Assembly (NCBI GenBank): GCA_963835775.1
Contig: CAWIHB010000001.1
Span: 124,001 to 188,000, forward strand
Origin: Palsa-504 sp963835775
Lineage (GTDB): Bacteria > Actinomycetota > Actinomycetes > Streptosporangiales > Streptosporangiaceae
Reading direction: 5' to 3'
DNA: 64,000 nt
Shown here: positions 25,093-34,243 of the stretch, one piece after another
Position numbering within the stretch: position 1 is the stretch's first letter
Layout of the letters: each line of letters starts with the position of its first letter
Translations under genes and position numbers: made by a program
The notes under the pieces: generated by a model
Databases searched by the model: none
Told to the model about the DNA's origin: nothing
The model's input: only the letters and a program-made list of their open reading frames with translations

Positions 25093-25983
25093 GTGACAGC
25101 CGCGCGGTTGGGGAGCCTGCCGACGGGGTGGGTGCTGCCGACGGGGCCGGTGCGGTCGGTCGGGGCCGGCACTGGCGGGCTGCCGGGGACCGTGGCCGCG
25201 GCCTGGGGGGTGCGGGAGCGGCCGCACAAGGGGCCGAAGCCCGCGCTCAGCCTGGCCCGGATCGTCGCTGCCGCCGTCCAGGTGGCCGACGCCGAGGGGC
25301 TGGACGCGGTCTCGATGGGGCGGGTGGCGGCCGAACTCGGCGCGGCGCCCATGTCGCTGTACCGGCACGTGGCCGGCAAGGACGAACTGCGCACGCTGAT
25401 GGTGGACGCGGCCTGGGGCGCTCCGCCGGACCGGCCGCAGCCGGGTGCGGGCTGGCGGGCCGGGCTGGCCAGCTGGGCCTGGGCCCTGCGGGCCGCGGCC
25501 AGGCGCCACCCGTGGGTGGTCCGCATCCCGCTGAACAGCCTGCCCATCATGCCCAACGAGGTCGGCTGGTTCGAGCTCGCGCTGGCCTCGATGCGGGACA
25601 CCGGGCTGACCGAGGCGCGCAAGGCCTCGGTGATCATGCTGCTGGCCGGCTACGTCAGGAACCTGGCCACCACCGAGGCCGACATCATGGCCGCCATTTC
25701 GGCGTCCGGGCTGACGCCGGCCGAGTGGATGTCCAGGTATCCCCGGATGCTGGCCGGGCTGGCCGATCCGCGGCGGTATCCGGCGCTTACCGCGTTCATC
25801 GCCGCCGGGGTGTTCGAGGCCGAGGACGGCCCGGACGACGAGTTCATCTTCGGCCTGGACCGCATCCTGGACGGCGTCGAGGTGCTGATCGGGTCCGGGC
25901 TGACGGGAGAGGCGACAGAACTTCACGACATGCACACCAGTAACATCACGGCCGACGGCCCTGACCGGGACGATGGACCGTAA
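25093..25983 (+). CDS. TetR-family transcriptional repressor
   Basis: A 296-residue regulator with a TetR helix-turn-helix around residues 53-100: LSLARIVAAAVQVADAEGLD, then MGRVAAELGAAPMSLYRHVA. The long ligand-binding domain is of the TetR_C class often found with drug exporters. It probably represses itself and the divergent DrrAB-like exporter. The start is unclear. The GTG at 25093 has only a GGAG upstream, whereas an ATG at 25059 with a perfect AAGGAGG is in a different frame and would need a one-base shift to join the regulator. The C-terminal 25 residues are polar and disordered. Confidence 0.88.
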   Translation: MTAARLGSLPTGWVLPTGPVRSVGAGTGGLPGTVAAAWGVRERPHKGPKPALSLARIVAAAVQVADAEGLDAVSMGRVAAELGAAPMSLYRHVAGKDELRTLMVDAAWGAPPDRPQPGAGWRAGLASWAWALRAAARRHPWVVRIPLNSLPIMPNEVGWFELALASMRDTGLTEARKASVIMLLAGYVRNLATTEADIMAAISASGLTPAEWMSRYPRMLAGLADPRRYPALTAFIAAGVFEAEDGPDDEFIFGLDRILDGVEVLIGSGLTGEATELHDMHTSNITADGPDRDDGP

Positions 25984-26186
25984 ACCCGGTCACAACCGGT
26001 GCGATGGACCATCGTTCCGGCCGTTTCCGCGGAAAACGCGCGCTAAGCGGCCCGTCGATCCTGGCATTTGTGCTCAGGCTGAGTGAGAGTCCGGGTGGGC
26101 CCCGGTCCGTCGTACGGCACGGCGCAGGTGAGTAACGCGGGTGCCGTTGGCTTCCAACCTGATAACGTCACCCGCCGTCGGAACTC

Positions 26187-26243
26187 ATCGGTGCCGCCGC
26201 CAGCGGCCGCGTGCTTGCCGTGCTGACCTACCTCGACGCCTGA
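26187..26243 (+). pseudogene. C-terminal remnant of a LuxR-type regulator
   Basis: The 3' end of an otherwise lost gene encodes GRVLAVLTYLDA followed by TGA. It is almost the same as the last residues of the regulator remnant at 23242 (HRRVLAVLRYLGA). Nothing else of the protein is recognisable upstream. The remaining part of the 25,984-26,459 gap shows no gene. Confidence 0.45.
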
Positions 26244-26459
26244 GGCCGCCCGCATGTCCGGTCACCCAGCGAGAATCACCCTGTGCGGGTGACTCATCCG
26301 GCGGCGCAATTTGCCTACATTAACTCTGATGAGCCGAAACACCGGGTGTGTATGCAGCGGCTAAGGGCGACATAGACGTCCGCGTCGAAACCCATTCGAT
26401 CACCTGTTCAAGACGATTGACGCCTCCTAGTGTCGCCGGGAGCCTCGGTTGGGAGCACG

Positions 26460-26906
26460 ATGAGAATGAGTGCCGGGTCAGGGAGGTCGCGAATTTCTCA
26501 TGGTGGCGCCTGGGCTCGGGGTTTTCTGGCCCTTGCCGTCGCGGCCGGGGTAGTCGCGCTCGCGGGCTGCGGTAGCAGCAAGCCTGCTTACTGCGCGGAC
26601 CGGACCAGCCTTGAGAACTCCGTCAAGGGGCTGACCAGCTTGAACGTCAGCAGCGGGATTAGCGGTCTCAAATCGCAGGTCGCGACGATCCAAAGCGACG
26701 CCACTGCGCTGGTCAGCTCGGCCAAGAGCGATTTCCCGACCCAGACCAGTGCGATTACCTCGTCGGTTGACGCGCTGAAGAGCTCCGTCGCGGGCCTGTC
26801 ATCGAGTCCTTCCGCTGCGCAGATCGCCACGGTCACCAAAGACGCGGCCAGCGTCGTGAGCTCGGTTAAGAGCTTCACCGATGCGACCAGTTCGCAGTGC
26901 AGCTGA
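26460..26906 (+). CDS. Secreted lipoprotein of unknown function
   Basis: A 148-residue protein with a lipoprotein signal peptide: basic N-terminus, hydrophobic core FLALAVAAGVVALAGC, and the lipobox LAGC, whose cysteine would be lipidated. The mature part is rich in Ser, Thr, Ala and Val with regularly spaced hydrophobics (TSLENSVKGLTSLNVSSG and similar). This suggests a helical, coiled-coil-like cell-wall-facing protein. The ATG at 26460 follows GGGAGC. The prolipoprotein diacylglyceryl transferase gene is the convergent neighbour, which may be coincidence. Confidence 0.72.
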   Translation: MRMSAGSGRSRISHGGAWARGFLALAVAAGVVALAGCGSSKPAYCADRTSLENSVKGLTSLNVSSGISGLKSQVATIQSDATALVSSAKSDFPTQTSAITSSVDALKSSVAGLSSSPSAAQIATVTKDAASVVSSVKSFTDATSSQCS

Positions 26907-26962
26907 TATTAGTGAAGAAAACTCTGAGCGGGCTGGCCTGGGTGGTCCTTTACCTATTTTCT

Positions 26963-26991
26963 GCCCGGTGCCACTCGTACTGGCAGCGGGC
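26963..26991. terminator. Hairpin between the lipoprotein and lgt genes
   Basis: An 11-bp stem with one mismatch (26963-26973 with 26981-26991) and a seven-base loop lies in the convergent gap. There is no T tract, so it is a plausible but unproven terminator for either gene. Confidence 0.4.
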
Positions 26992-27084
26992 CAGAACAGG
27001 CCACCGGGCCGAGGGTTCGCGAGGAGGGTGGGATCGCGGAGCGGCGCTCGCGCCACCCGCGCCGGGCCGGCTCGGCGGCTACGG

Positions 27085-28047
27085 CTAGGAGGTTTCCGGG
27101 CTGGCCTGCTCCGGGTCGCGTGCCTCCTGCGCCCCTTCTTCCCGGGCGGAGACGGCCTCCAGATGGTCCGGATCGGCGGCATCGGGCGGCCCGGGATCGG
27201 CCGCATCGGACGAGGCCGGGGCCGAGATCGGGCCTGCGGCCGGGAGCGGGCGGCGCTGGCTGCGGTAGAACCAGATCGCGCCTACTACGCACAGCACCGA
27301 GGCGATGTACATGTTCAGGCGCAGGCCGAAGATGTACACCGAGGAGTCGATGCGCAGCGACTCCTCGAAGATGCGGTAGCCGGAGTAGCCGAACACGTAC
27401 AGCGCGAACAGCCCCGGCGGCCTGATCCGGCGGTGGTGCCCGAGCCAGACCAGCACGCCGGCCCAGGCGAAGTCGAAGATCAGCTCGTAGAGGAACGTCG
27501 GCTGGAACGTGCTGAAGTGCAGATCCGCGGTGGGGATGCCGCCGGAGACGCGGTAGGAGTAGGGAATCTCCAGGGCCCACGGCAGCCCGCTCGGCCGGCC
27601 GAACAGCTCCTTGTTGAAGTAGTTGCCGATCCGGCCGATGCCCTGGGCGACCAGCAGGGCCGGGGCCACGGCGTCCATGAACAGGGCCACGCTCGCGCCG
27701 GCCCGGCGCACCCGCCAGATGCCGACCACGGCGGCCAGGGCTACCCCGCCCCAGATGCCGAGCCCGCCGTCCCAGACCGCGAACGGCCCGTACCAGACGT
27801 GCGGGATGTCCATCGGCGTGGTGATGTCGAAGTAGATCCGGCCGCCGACGATCCCGGCCGGGACGCCCCAGATGGCCACGTCGCCCACCAGGTCGGGGTG
27901 GCCCCCGACGGCCCGCCACCGGCGCCTGGTGATGATGACCGCGAAGGCGATCCCGACCAGGTACATGAGGGCGTAGAAGTGGATGACCAGCGGGCCGATG
28001 CTGAACGAGTTGATCGACGGGCTGGGCAGGTACGCCGGCATGGCCAT
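27085..28047 (-). CDS. lgt: Prolipoprotein diacylglyceryl transferase
   Basis: Membrane enzyme that transfers diacylglycerol from phosphatidylglycerol to the lipobox cysteine of lipoproteins, 320 residues. The family signature is seen as GRIGNYFNKELFGRP. Other conserved parts are IHFYALMYLVGI at the first helix, GGRIYFDI, and GLGIWGGVALAAVVG. About seven hydrophobic segments are present. The C-terminal 55 residues form a charged Pro/Ala/Asp/Glu tail common in actinobacterial Lgt. It lies downstream of ftsH, separated by a 12-bp perfect hairpin, so it is probably transcribed independently. Confidence 0.95.
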   Translation of the reverse strand: MAMPAYLPSPSINSFSIGPLVIHFYALMYLVGIAFAVIITRRRWRAVGGHPDLVGDVAIWGVPAGIVGGRIYFDITTPMDIPHVWYGPFAVWDGGLGIWGGVALAAVVGIWRVRRAGASVALFMDAVAPALLVAQGIGRIGNYFNKELFGRPSGLPWALEIPYSYRVSGGIPTADLHFSTFQPTFLYELIFDFAWAGVLVWLGHHRRIRPPGLFALYVFGYSGYRIFEESLRIDSSVYIFGLRLNMYIASVLCVVGAIWFYRSQRRPLPAAGPISAPASSDAADPGPPDAADPDHLEAVSAREEGAQEARDPEQASPETS

Positions 28048-28066
28048 ACGGCCGAGATTACAGCTA

Positions 28067-28099
28067 CCGAACGGGCCGCGAGAACCACGGCCCGTTCGG
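28067..28099 (-). terminator. Hairpin terminator between ftsH and lgt
   Basis: A perfect 12-bp stem (ccgaacgggccg at 28067-28078 with 28088-28099) and a nine-base loop lies 7 bp after the ftsH stop and 19 bp before the lgt start. It probably ends the ftsH transcript. Confidence 0.65.
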
Positions 28100-28106
28100 C
28101 CTCAAA

Positions 28107-30134
28107 TCACCGGGCGTCGGGACGGTCAGCGGGCATCGGGCCGGTCGCCGCGTCGGCGGTCAGCGGCTTGGTGTCCGAGGCGGCCGCCCGCTGCGGGGCC
28201 GACACCGCCGTGGTGGGGGGCACCGGCGGCACCGTCTCGGACCGGTCGGGCTGGCCCGCCAGCCGGTAGACGTCGGATCCGTCCACCGTTTCCACCTCGA
28301 GCAGCAGACTGACCAGCGAGTCGAGCTCGGGCCGGTGCCCGGACAGCACCTCGATGGCCCGGGCCTCGGCCTGGCGCAGCAGGCGGGAGACCTCCTCGTC
28401 GATGGCGGCCTGGGTGGCCTCGGCGAACGGGCGGCTGGACATGGCGGATCCGCCGCCGCCCAGGAACACCGACCCGCCCTCCGGGTACCCGATCGGGCCG
28501 AGCTTCTCCGACAGGCCGAACTCCCTGACCATCTTGGTGGCCAGGTCGGTCGCGCCGGCCAGGTCGTTGGCCGCGCCGGTCGAGCCCTGGCCGATGACCA
28601 CCAGCTCGGCGGCCCGGCCGCCGAGCCGCACGGCCAGCGAGTCGCGCAGGTAATCCTCGCTGTACATGTGCCGCTCGACCAGCGGCAGCTGCTCGGTCAC
28701 GCCCAGGGTCGCCCCGGCGGGCAGGATGGTCACCTTGGCCACCGGGTCGGCGTGCTCGGACAGCGCCGCCACCATGGCGTGGCCGGACTCGTGCACCGCC
28801 ACCGCGTGCTTCTCCTCGGGCAGCAGCACGTTGGAGCCTTCCCGGCGGCCCAGGATGATCCGGTCCCGGGCCGTGTCGAAGTCGGCGGCGGTGAGCACGT
28901 CGCGGTTGCCGCGGACCGCGTTGATGGCCGCCTCGTTGGCCAGGTTGGCCAGGTCCGCGCCGGAGAACCCGGGCGTGCCGCGGGCCACCGCGTTCAGGTC
29001 GACGTCCGGGGCCAGCTTCTTGCCCCGGCAGTGGACGGCGAGGATGGCGGCGCGTTCGGTGACGTTCGGCAGCGGGATCGTGACCTGCCGGTCGAAGCGG
29101 CCCGGCCGCAGCAGGGCCGGGTCGAGGACCTCGGGCCGGTTGGTGGCCCCCAGGACCACCACGCCCGCGGTGGGCTCGAAGCCGTCCATCTCGGCCAGCA
29201 ACTGGTTCAGCGTCTGCTCCCGCTCGTCGTTGGACACTATCGCGCCCGAGCCCGCCCGGCGCTGGCCGATGGCGTCGATCTCGTCGATGAAGATGATGGC
29301 GGGTGCCCGCTTGCGGGCCATGTCGAACAGGTCCCGGACCCGGGACGCGCCGACCCCGACGAACAGCTCCACGAAGCTGGAGCCGGTCACCGAGAAGAAC
29401 GGCACCTTGGCCTCGCCCGCCACCGCGCGGGCCAGCAGCGTCTTGCCGGTTCCCGGCGGGCCGACCATCAGCACGCCGCGCGGGACCAGCGCGCCGGCCC
29501 GGGCGTACCGGTCCGGGCTGCGCAGGAAGTCGACCACCTCGGCGATCTCGGCCTTGGCCCCCTCGTACCCGGCCACGTCGGCGAACGTGGTGGAGGGCCG
29601 CTCCTCGTCGAACACCTTGGCCCGGGACCGGCCCGCGCCCAGCACGCCCTGCAGGCCGCCGCCGAGACCGCCGCCGGCCGCACCGCGGGACAGCCGGAAC
29701 CACAGCCAGATCGGCAGCCCGAATACCAGCAGCAGGATCAGCCAGCTCAGCACCTCGCTGCCGAAGCCGCCGGACGAGCTGGCCCCGGTGATCTGCACGC
29801 CCTTGGACGTCAGCTCGCTGTACAGCGGCGCTTGCGCGGGCGGCGGCACGACCACGGTGAAGCTGGTCCCGTTGGTCAGCGTGCCACTGCTGGCGGAGCC
29901 GTCGGACGCGGCGAACTCGAACGTCTTGACCTTGCCCGCCGACACGTCGGACTGCAGCTGGGTGTAGGTCAGCGTGGTCGAGCTGGAGCGGGTCCCCGGC
30001 AGGTAAAAGAACAGCAGGATGAAGGCGAGGATCGCGATCGGCCACAGCGAGTGCCGCCAGCCCGGCGGCCGGGGCGGCGGGTTGGTCGGGCCGGGCTTGT
30101 CACCGGGCGGCGGTGGCGTAGCTTGCTTACTCAT
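28107..30134 (-). CDS. ftsH: ATP-dependent zinc metalloprotease FtsH
   Basis: Membrane-bound AAA protease of 675 residues degrading misfolded membrane and regulatory proteins. Two membrane segments (around SLWPIAILAFILLFFYLPG, and LSWLILLLVFGLPIWLWF) flank an extracytoplasmic domain. The AAA module shows GPPGTGKTLLARAVAGEA, IIFIDEIDAIGQRR and the second region of homology ATNRPEVLDPALLRPGRFDR. The zinc site HESGH is at 448-452. The C-terminal tail is disordered. The ATG at 30134 follows GGAGCTGCC. Actinobacteria usually carry a copy near folate genes; this one has no such neighbours and may be a second paralogue. Confidence 0.95.
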   Translation of the reverse strand: MSKQATPPPPGDKPGPTNPPPRPPGWRHSLWPIAILAFILLFFYLPGTRSSSTTLTYTQLQSDVSAGKVKTFEFAASDGSASSGTLTNGTSFTVVVPPPAQAPLYSELTSKGVQITGASSSGGFGSEVLSWLILLLVFGLPIWLWFRLSRGAAGGGLGGGLQGVLGAGRSRAKVFDEERPSTTFADVAGYEGAKAEIAEVVDFLRSPDRYARAGALVPRGVLMVGPPGTGKTLLARAVAGEAKVPFFSVTGSSFVELFVGVGASRVRDLFDMARKRAPAIIFIDEIDAIGQRRAGSGAIVSNDEREQTLNQLLAEMDGFEPTAGVVVLGATNRPEVLDPALLRPGRFDRQVTIPLPNVTERAAILAVHCRGKKLAPDVDLNAVARGTPGFSGADLANLANEAAINAVRGNRDVLTAADFDTARDRIILGRREGSNVLLPEEKHAVAVHESGHAMVAALSEHADPVAKVTILPAGATLGVTEQLPLVERHMYSEDYLRDSLAVRLGGRAAELVVIGQGSTGAANDLAGATDLATKMVREFGLSEKLGPIGYPEGGSVFLGGGGSAMSSRPFAEATQAAIDEEVSRLLRQAEARAIEVLSGHRPELDSLVSLLLEVETVDGSDVYRLAGQPDRSETVPPVPPTTAVSAPQRAAASDTKPLTADAATGPMPADRPDAR

Positions 30135-30288
30135 GGCAGCTCCTTGTGTTGCCCAGTATGCCCGTTGTTCGTGTGACGGCCGTCAGCGGACAGGCCCGTC
30201 CGGCGGATGGTAAGCACACTAGCGGCGGGCGGTCAGGAAGCCCCCAGGGTGTTACCCGGGGTCCCGTCCCTGGTCTGGCCGGCCGCGG

Positions 30289-31290
30289 TTAAGGGACGAG
30301 CACCGCGGCGCCGTCGAACCGGCCCGCCTCCAGGTCGCGCAGCGCCTGGTCGGCGGCTTCGAGCGGGTACGGGTGGACGGTGACGGCCAGCTTGTGCCCG
30401 GCCGCGTGGGCCAGGAACTCGCGGGCGTCGGCCCTGGTGTTGGAGGTGACGCTGCGCAGCTGGCGTTCCTGGAACAGGTGCTTCTCGTAATTGAGCGGCG
30501 GGATGTCGGTCAGGTGGATGCCGGCGATAGCCAGGGTGCCGCCCCGGTCCAGGGCCGCCAGGGCGGGCAGGACCAGGTCGCCCACGGGGGCGAACAGGAT
30601 CGCGGCGTCGAGCGGCTCCGGCGGCATGGCGTCCGCGTCGCCGACCGAGGCGGCGCCGAGCTCGAGGGCCAGCTGCTTGGCCTGCTCGCCGCGGGTCAGC
30701 ACGTGGACGGTGGCGCCGCGGGCCAGCGCCACCTGGGCGGCCAGGTGGGCGCTGCCGCCGAAGCCGTACAGGCCGAGACGGCCGCCCGGCGGCAGCTCGG
30801 CCCGCTGCAGGGCGTGGTAGCCGATGATGCCGGCGCAGAGCAGGGGCGCGAGTTCGGTATCCGTATAGCCCGCGGGGAGCCGGTGCACGTAGGCGGCGGG
30901 GACAGTCAGGTACTCGGCATAGCCGCCGTCGGCATCCCAGCCGGTATATAGCGAATTCGGGCACAGGTTCTCAGCGCCGCGGGCGCAGAACTTGCACTGC
31001 TGGTCGGTCCAGCGCAGCCACGCGGCGCCGGCCCGGTCGCCGACGCTGAACTCATCTGTGCCGTCGCCTACGGCGGCGACCTGGCCGACCACCTCGTGGC
31101 CGGGAGTGACGGCCGGGCGGTGCGGCGGCAGGTCGCCCTCGGTCACGTGCAGGTCGGTGCGGCAGACGCCGCAGGCCAGGACCTTGAGCAGCAGCTCGCC
31201 TGGTCCTGGCTGCGGGATGTCGTCGTCCGTGCTCAGCCGCAGCGGGTGGCCGGTCACCGGCCCCGGTGTCTCGACGTGCCATGCGCGCAT
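30289..31290 (-). CDS. Zinc-dependent alcohol dehydrogenase (AdhA-type)
   Basis: Medium-chain NAD(P)-dependent dehydrogenase of 333 residues from the ATG at 31290 (MRAWHVETPG). The catalytic zinc site is in ACGVCRTDLH, with the conserved GHE in TPGHEVVGQV. The structural zinc cysteines are in CKFCARGAENLC. The coenzyme fold shows GLYGFGGSAHLAAQVALARG. The overall pattern matches the AdhA subgroup of zinc-binding alcohol dehydrogenases. It probably oxidises or reduces small alcohols and aldehydes. It stands alone, 145 bp from ftsH. Confidence 0.88.
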   Translation of the reverse strand: MRAWHVETPGPVTGHPLRLSTDDDIPQPGPGELLLKVLACGVCRTDLHVTEGDLPPHRPAVTPGHEVVGQVAAVGDGTDEFSVGDRAGAAWLRWTDQQCKFCARGAENLCPNSLYTGWDADGGYAEYLTVPAAYVHRLPAGYTDTELAPLLCAGIIGYHALQRAELPPGGRLGLYGFGGSAHLAAQVALARGATVHVLTRGEQAKQLALELGAASVGDADAMPPEPLDAAILFAPVGDLVLPALAALDRGGTLAIAGIHLTDIPPLNYEKHLFQERQLRSVTSNTRADAREFLAHAAGHKLAVTVHPYPLEAADQALRDLEAGRFDGAAVLVP

Positions 31291-31338
31291 ATGCGGCACG
31301 TTACTCCGGCCCGTGTGAACCATCCCCGCCGTACATAC

Positions 31339-31363
31339 GTTTTACTCAGCAGGATCCCGGTAT
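31339..31363 (+). promoter_or_regulatory. Candidate SigB/SigH-type promoter
   Basis: GTTT at 31339-31342, a 15-bp spacer, then CGGTAT at 31358-31363 approach the actinobacterial general-stress consensus (GNNT, 14-16 bp, GGGTAT/C). It lies about 240 bp before the STAS gene at 31601, so the leader would be long. Confidence 0.3.
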
Positions 31364-31428
31364 CGGTTCAGACTTCGGGGTTCTCATTATTTGCGCTGGT
31401 AGTGGGGTTACTGCCAGAATCGGGACCA

Positions 31429-31441
31429 TACCCTCAGGGTA
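31429..31441. promoter_or_regulatory. 13-bp palindrome upstream of the STAS gene
   Basis: TACCCT and AGGGTA form a perfect 6-1-6 inverted repeat. It could be an operator. The remainder of the 31,291-31,600 gap shows no gene. Confidence 0.3.
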
Positions 31442-31600
31442 CGGGGCACTGGGGTTCCATCCCGGTTCGGCGGTGCGAGGAAGGTATGTCGGGCCGCTGA
31501 CGTTAACGGGACAACGGGTTGGAGTGGCACGTGAATCATTCGTCGGCTGGACCGCGCCAGCGTCGGCGCGGCAGTGGAAGACGGGGGAAGTGATTTGACT

Positions 31601-31960
31601 GTGATGACCGCGGAACGGGCGGAAGCTGTCCAGCTAGGGCTTTCCTGCCGGACAGACGTGAACGGGGACCAGATCGTCAGCCTGACCGGCGAGCTCGACA
31701 TCGCCACCGCCGAGCAGGCCTATGCCTATATCAGCGACGTCATCGACGGCTGGCCGCTGCCGGTCAACGTCGACCTGTCCGGGCTGACCTTCTGCGACGC
31801 CTCCGGGCTGGGCGTCCTGGCCCGGCTCGCGAGGCACGCGCGGCAGGCGGGCCGCCAGGTCAGGCTGATGTCGGCCCGGCCGTCGCTGCTGAAGATCATG
31901 CGGATCACCGGCCTGGACCGGACGTTCCCCGAGCTTCGGCCCCCGGCGCCTGCGTACTGA
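31601..31960 (+). CDS. STAS-domain anti-sigma factor antagonist
   Basis: A 119-residue RsbV/SpoIIAA-like protein that would bind an anti-sigma kinase when unphosphorylated. The STAS fold is clear: IVSLTGELDIATAEQAYAYI, then NVDLSGLTFCDASGLGVL. The serine of DASGLG is the usual phosphorylation site. Possible starts are TTG 31595, GTG 31601 and ATG 31604; GGGGGAAG at 31583-31590 is compatible with any of them. No partner kinase is adjacent. It may cross-talk with the stressosome cluster 20 kb away, which is an inference. Confidence 0.85.
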   Translation: MMTAERAEAVQLGLSCRTDVNGDQIVSLTGELDIATAEQAYAYISDVIDGWPLPVNVDLSGLTFCDASGLGVLARLARHARQAGRQVRLMSARPSLLKIMRITGLDRTFPELRPPAPAY

Positions 31961-32089
31961 CGGTAGTCAGTACGCCTTCGCTGGCCAGATAAGTGGTCGG
32001 TGACCATAGAGGATGCTGCTTGCCCAGGTTAAGTTTGGAGTGCTTCCGGCGATAAACCTGAACAAAACCTCAAGCGGAGGGACTCCCAA

Positions 32090-34231
32090 ATGGCCGAAGA
32101 AGTTCATGGGCAAGCCGCAGCGACATCGGAATCTTCCGACGTTTCCGCCGCTCAGATAGCAGTTCACTGGCGCGAGGAGGAGTACTACCCGCCGCCCGCC
32201 AGTTTCGTCAAGCAGGCCAACGCCGCAGACCCGGCCATCCGGGAGCGGTTCGCCGAGGACAAGTTCCCCGACTGCTTCAAGGAGTACGCCGACCTGCTGA
32301 CCTGGGACCAGACCTGGCACACGACGCTGGACACGAGCACCGCGCCGTTCTACAAGTGGTTCGTCGGCGGCAGGCTGAACGCCTCGTACAACTGCGTCGA
32401 CCGGCACGCGGCGGCCAATCCGGACAAGGCCGGGATCATCTTCGTGCCCGAGCTCGAGTCCGACGAGCCCGTGCACATCAGCTACGCGGAGCTGCACCGG
32501 CAGGTGAACGAGTTCGCCGCCCTGCTGCGCGACTTCGCCGGCCTCAAAGCCGGCGACCGGGTGACGCTGCACCTGCCGATGGTCGCCGAACTGCCGGTGA
32601 CCATGCTCGCCTGCGCCCGGCTCGGGGTGATCCATTCGGAGGTGTTCGGCGGCTTCAGCGGCCATGCCTGCGGAACCCGCATCGCCGACTCGGGCAGCCG
32701 CGTCCTGATCACCATGGACGGCTACTACCGGGCCGGGCAGCTGACCGATCACAAGGTCAAGGCGGACGAGGCCATCGCCGAGGCGGCCAAGGAGGGCCAG
32801 GAGGTCGACAAGGTGCTGGTCTGGCGGCGGCACCCGGGCCAGTACGCCTCGCAGATCCCGATGGTCGACGGCCGGGACTTTTTCGTCGACGAGGTGCTCG
32901 CCGAGCACGTCGGCAAGACCGTCGAGCCAGTCTCCATGCCCGCCCAGGCGCCGCTGTTCATCATGTACACCAGCGGCACCACCGGCCGCCCCAAGGGCTG
33001 CGAGCACAGCACCGGCGGCTACCTGTCGTACGTGGCAGGCACCTCGAAGTACTACCAGGACATCCACCCGGACGACGTGTACTGGTGCATGGCCGACATC
33101 GGCTGGATCACCGGCCACTCCTACATCGTCTACGGGCCGCTGGCGCTCGGCACCACCACGGTCATCTATGAGGGCGTGCCCAACTACCCGGACGGCGGCC
33201 GGCCGTGGCGGATCGCCGAGAAGCTCGGCGTGAACATCTTCCACACCTCTCCCACCGCGATCCGGATGCTGCGCAAGGTCGGCCCGGAAGAGCCGCGCAA
33301 GTACAACTATCACTTCAAGAACATGACCACGGTCGGCGAGCCGATCGAGCCCGAGGTCTGGCGGTGGTACTACACCGAGGTCGGCAGGGGCGAGGCGGCG
33401 ATCACCGACACCTGGTGGCAGACCGAGAACGGCGGCTTCCTGGGCAGCACCCTGCCCGCCCTGGAGCCGATGAAGCCGGGCAGCTGCGGCCCCGGCGTGC
33501 TCGGCATGTACCCCATCATCTACGACGAGGACGGCAACGAGGTGCCGAAGGGCAGCGGCAAGGCGGGCAACATCTGCATCCGCAACCCCTGGCCGGGCAG
33601 CTTCCAGACGGTCTGGGGCGACCCGGAGCGGTACCTGTCCACGTACTACCGGAAGTACAACAAGAACCCGGACAGCCAGGACTGGCACGACTGGCCGTAC
33701 TTCTGCAACGACGGCGCGATGGAGTCGGCCGACGGGTACTTCCGGATCCTGGGCCGGGTTGACGACGTGATCAACGTGGCCGGGCACCGGCTCGGCACCA
33801 AGGAGATCGAGTCGGCCGCGCTGACCGTCCCGGAGGTCGCCGAGGCGGCCGCGGTGCCGGTGATCGACGACATCCGGGGCCGCATGGTGGAGGTCTACGT
33901 CTCGCTCAAGCCCGGTTTCGAGCCGGGTAAGGAGATGGAGGACAAGGTCACCAAGACGATCGAGACCGTGATCGGCAAGATCGCGCGGCCGAAGAACGTC
34001 TGGATCGTCTCGGACATGCCCAAGACCCGGTCCGGCAAGATCATGCGCCGGGTCATCGCGTCCGTCTCCAACTTCGCTGATGTCGGCGACGTCACCACGC
34101 TGGCCAACCCCGAGATCGTGGAGGGCATCCGGCACCAGGTGCAGAACGCCAAGCACGCGCGGGGCGAGGTGCCGCGCGAGCTCACCGCGACCGAAGAGGC
34201 TGAGATCAAGGCGTTCGGCGCCGAGGGCTAG
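32090..34231 (+). CDS. acs: Acyl-CoA synthetase, acetyl-CoA synthetase type
   Basis: AMP-forming ligase of 713 residues activating acetate (or propionate) to its CoA ester. The nucleotide motif is MYTSGTTGRPKG, the second is TDTWWQTENGGF, the hinge is YFRILGRVDDVINVAGHRLG, and the acetylatable lysine is in TRSGKIMRRV. The tryptophan in WWQTE is the residue that limits substrate to short acyl chains in Acs enzymes. Length is slightly above the usual 650 because of an N-terminal extension. GGAGGG precedes the ATG at 32090. An intrinsic terminator follows. Confidence 0.93.
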   Translation: MAEEVHGQAAATSESSDVSAAQIAVHWREEEYYPPPASFVKQANAADPAIRERFAEDKFPDCFKEYADLLTWDQTWHTTLDTSTAPFYKWFVGGRLNASYNCVDRHAAANPDKAGIIFVPELESDEPVHISYAELHRQVNEFAALLRDFAGLKAGDRVTLHLPMVAELPVTMLACARLGVIHSEVFGGFSGHACGTRIADSGSRVLITMDGYYRAGQLTDHKVKADEAIAEAAKEGQEVDKVLVWRRHPGQYASQIPMVDGRDFFVDEVLAEHVGKTVEPVSMPAQAPLFIMYTSGTTGRPKGCEHSTGGYLSYVAGTSKYYQDIHPDDVYWCMADIGWITGHSYIVYGPLALGTTTVIYEGVPNYPDGGRPWRIAEKLGVNIFHTSPTAIRMLRKVGPEEPRKYNYHFKNMTTVGEPIEPEVWRWYYTEVGRGEAAITDTWWQTENGGFLGSTLPALEPMKPGSCGPGVLGMYPIIYDEDGNEVPKGSGKAGNICIRNPWPGSFQTVWGDPERYLSTYYRKYNKNPDSQDWHDWPYFCNDGAMESADGYFRILGRVDDVINVAGHRLGTKEIESAALTVPEVAEAAAVPVIDDIRGRMVEVYVSLKPGFEPGKEMEDKVTKTIETVIGKIARPKNVWIVSDMPKTRSGKIMRRVIASVSNFADVGDVTTLANPEIVEGIRHQVQNAKHARGEVPRELTATEEAEIKAFGAEG

Positions 34232-34243
34232 TTCTGTTTGGCG

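Noticed and set aside
25984..26459. Hidden gene in the 476-bp gap before the lipoprotein
   Set aside because: Apart from the short regulator remnant, no frame of convincing composition was found.
28335..30176. 613-codon plus-strand frame opposite ftsH
   Set aside because: Antisense shadow of a clear FtsH gene; no domain signature.
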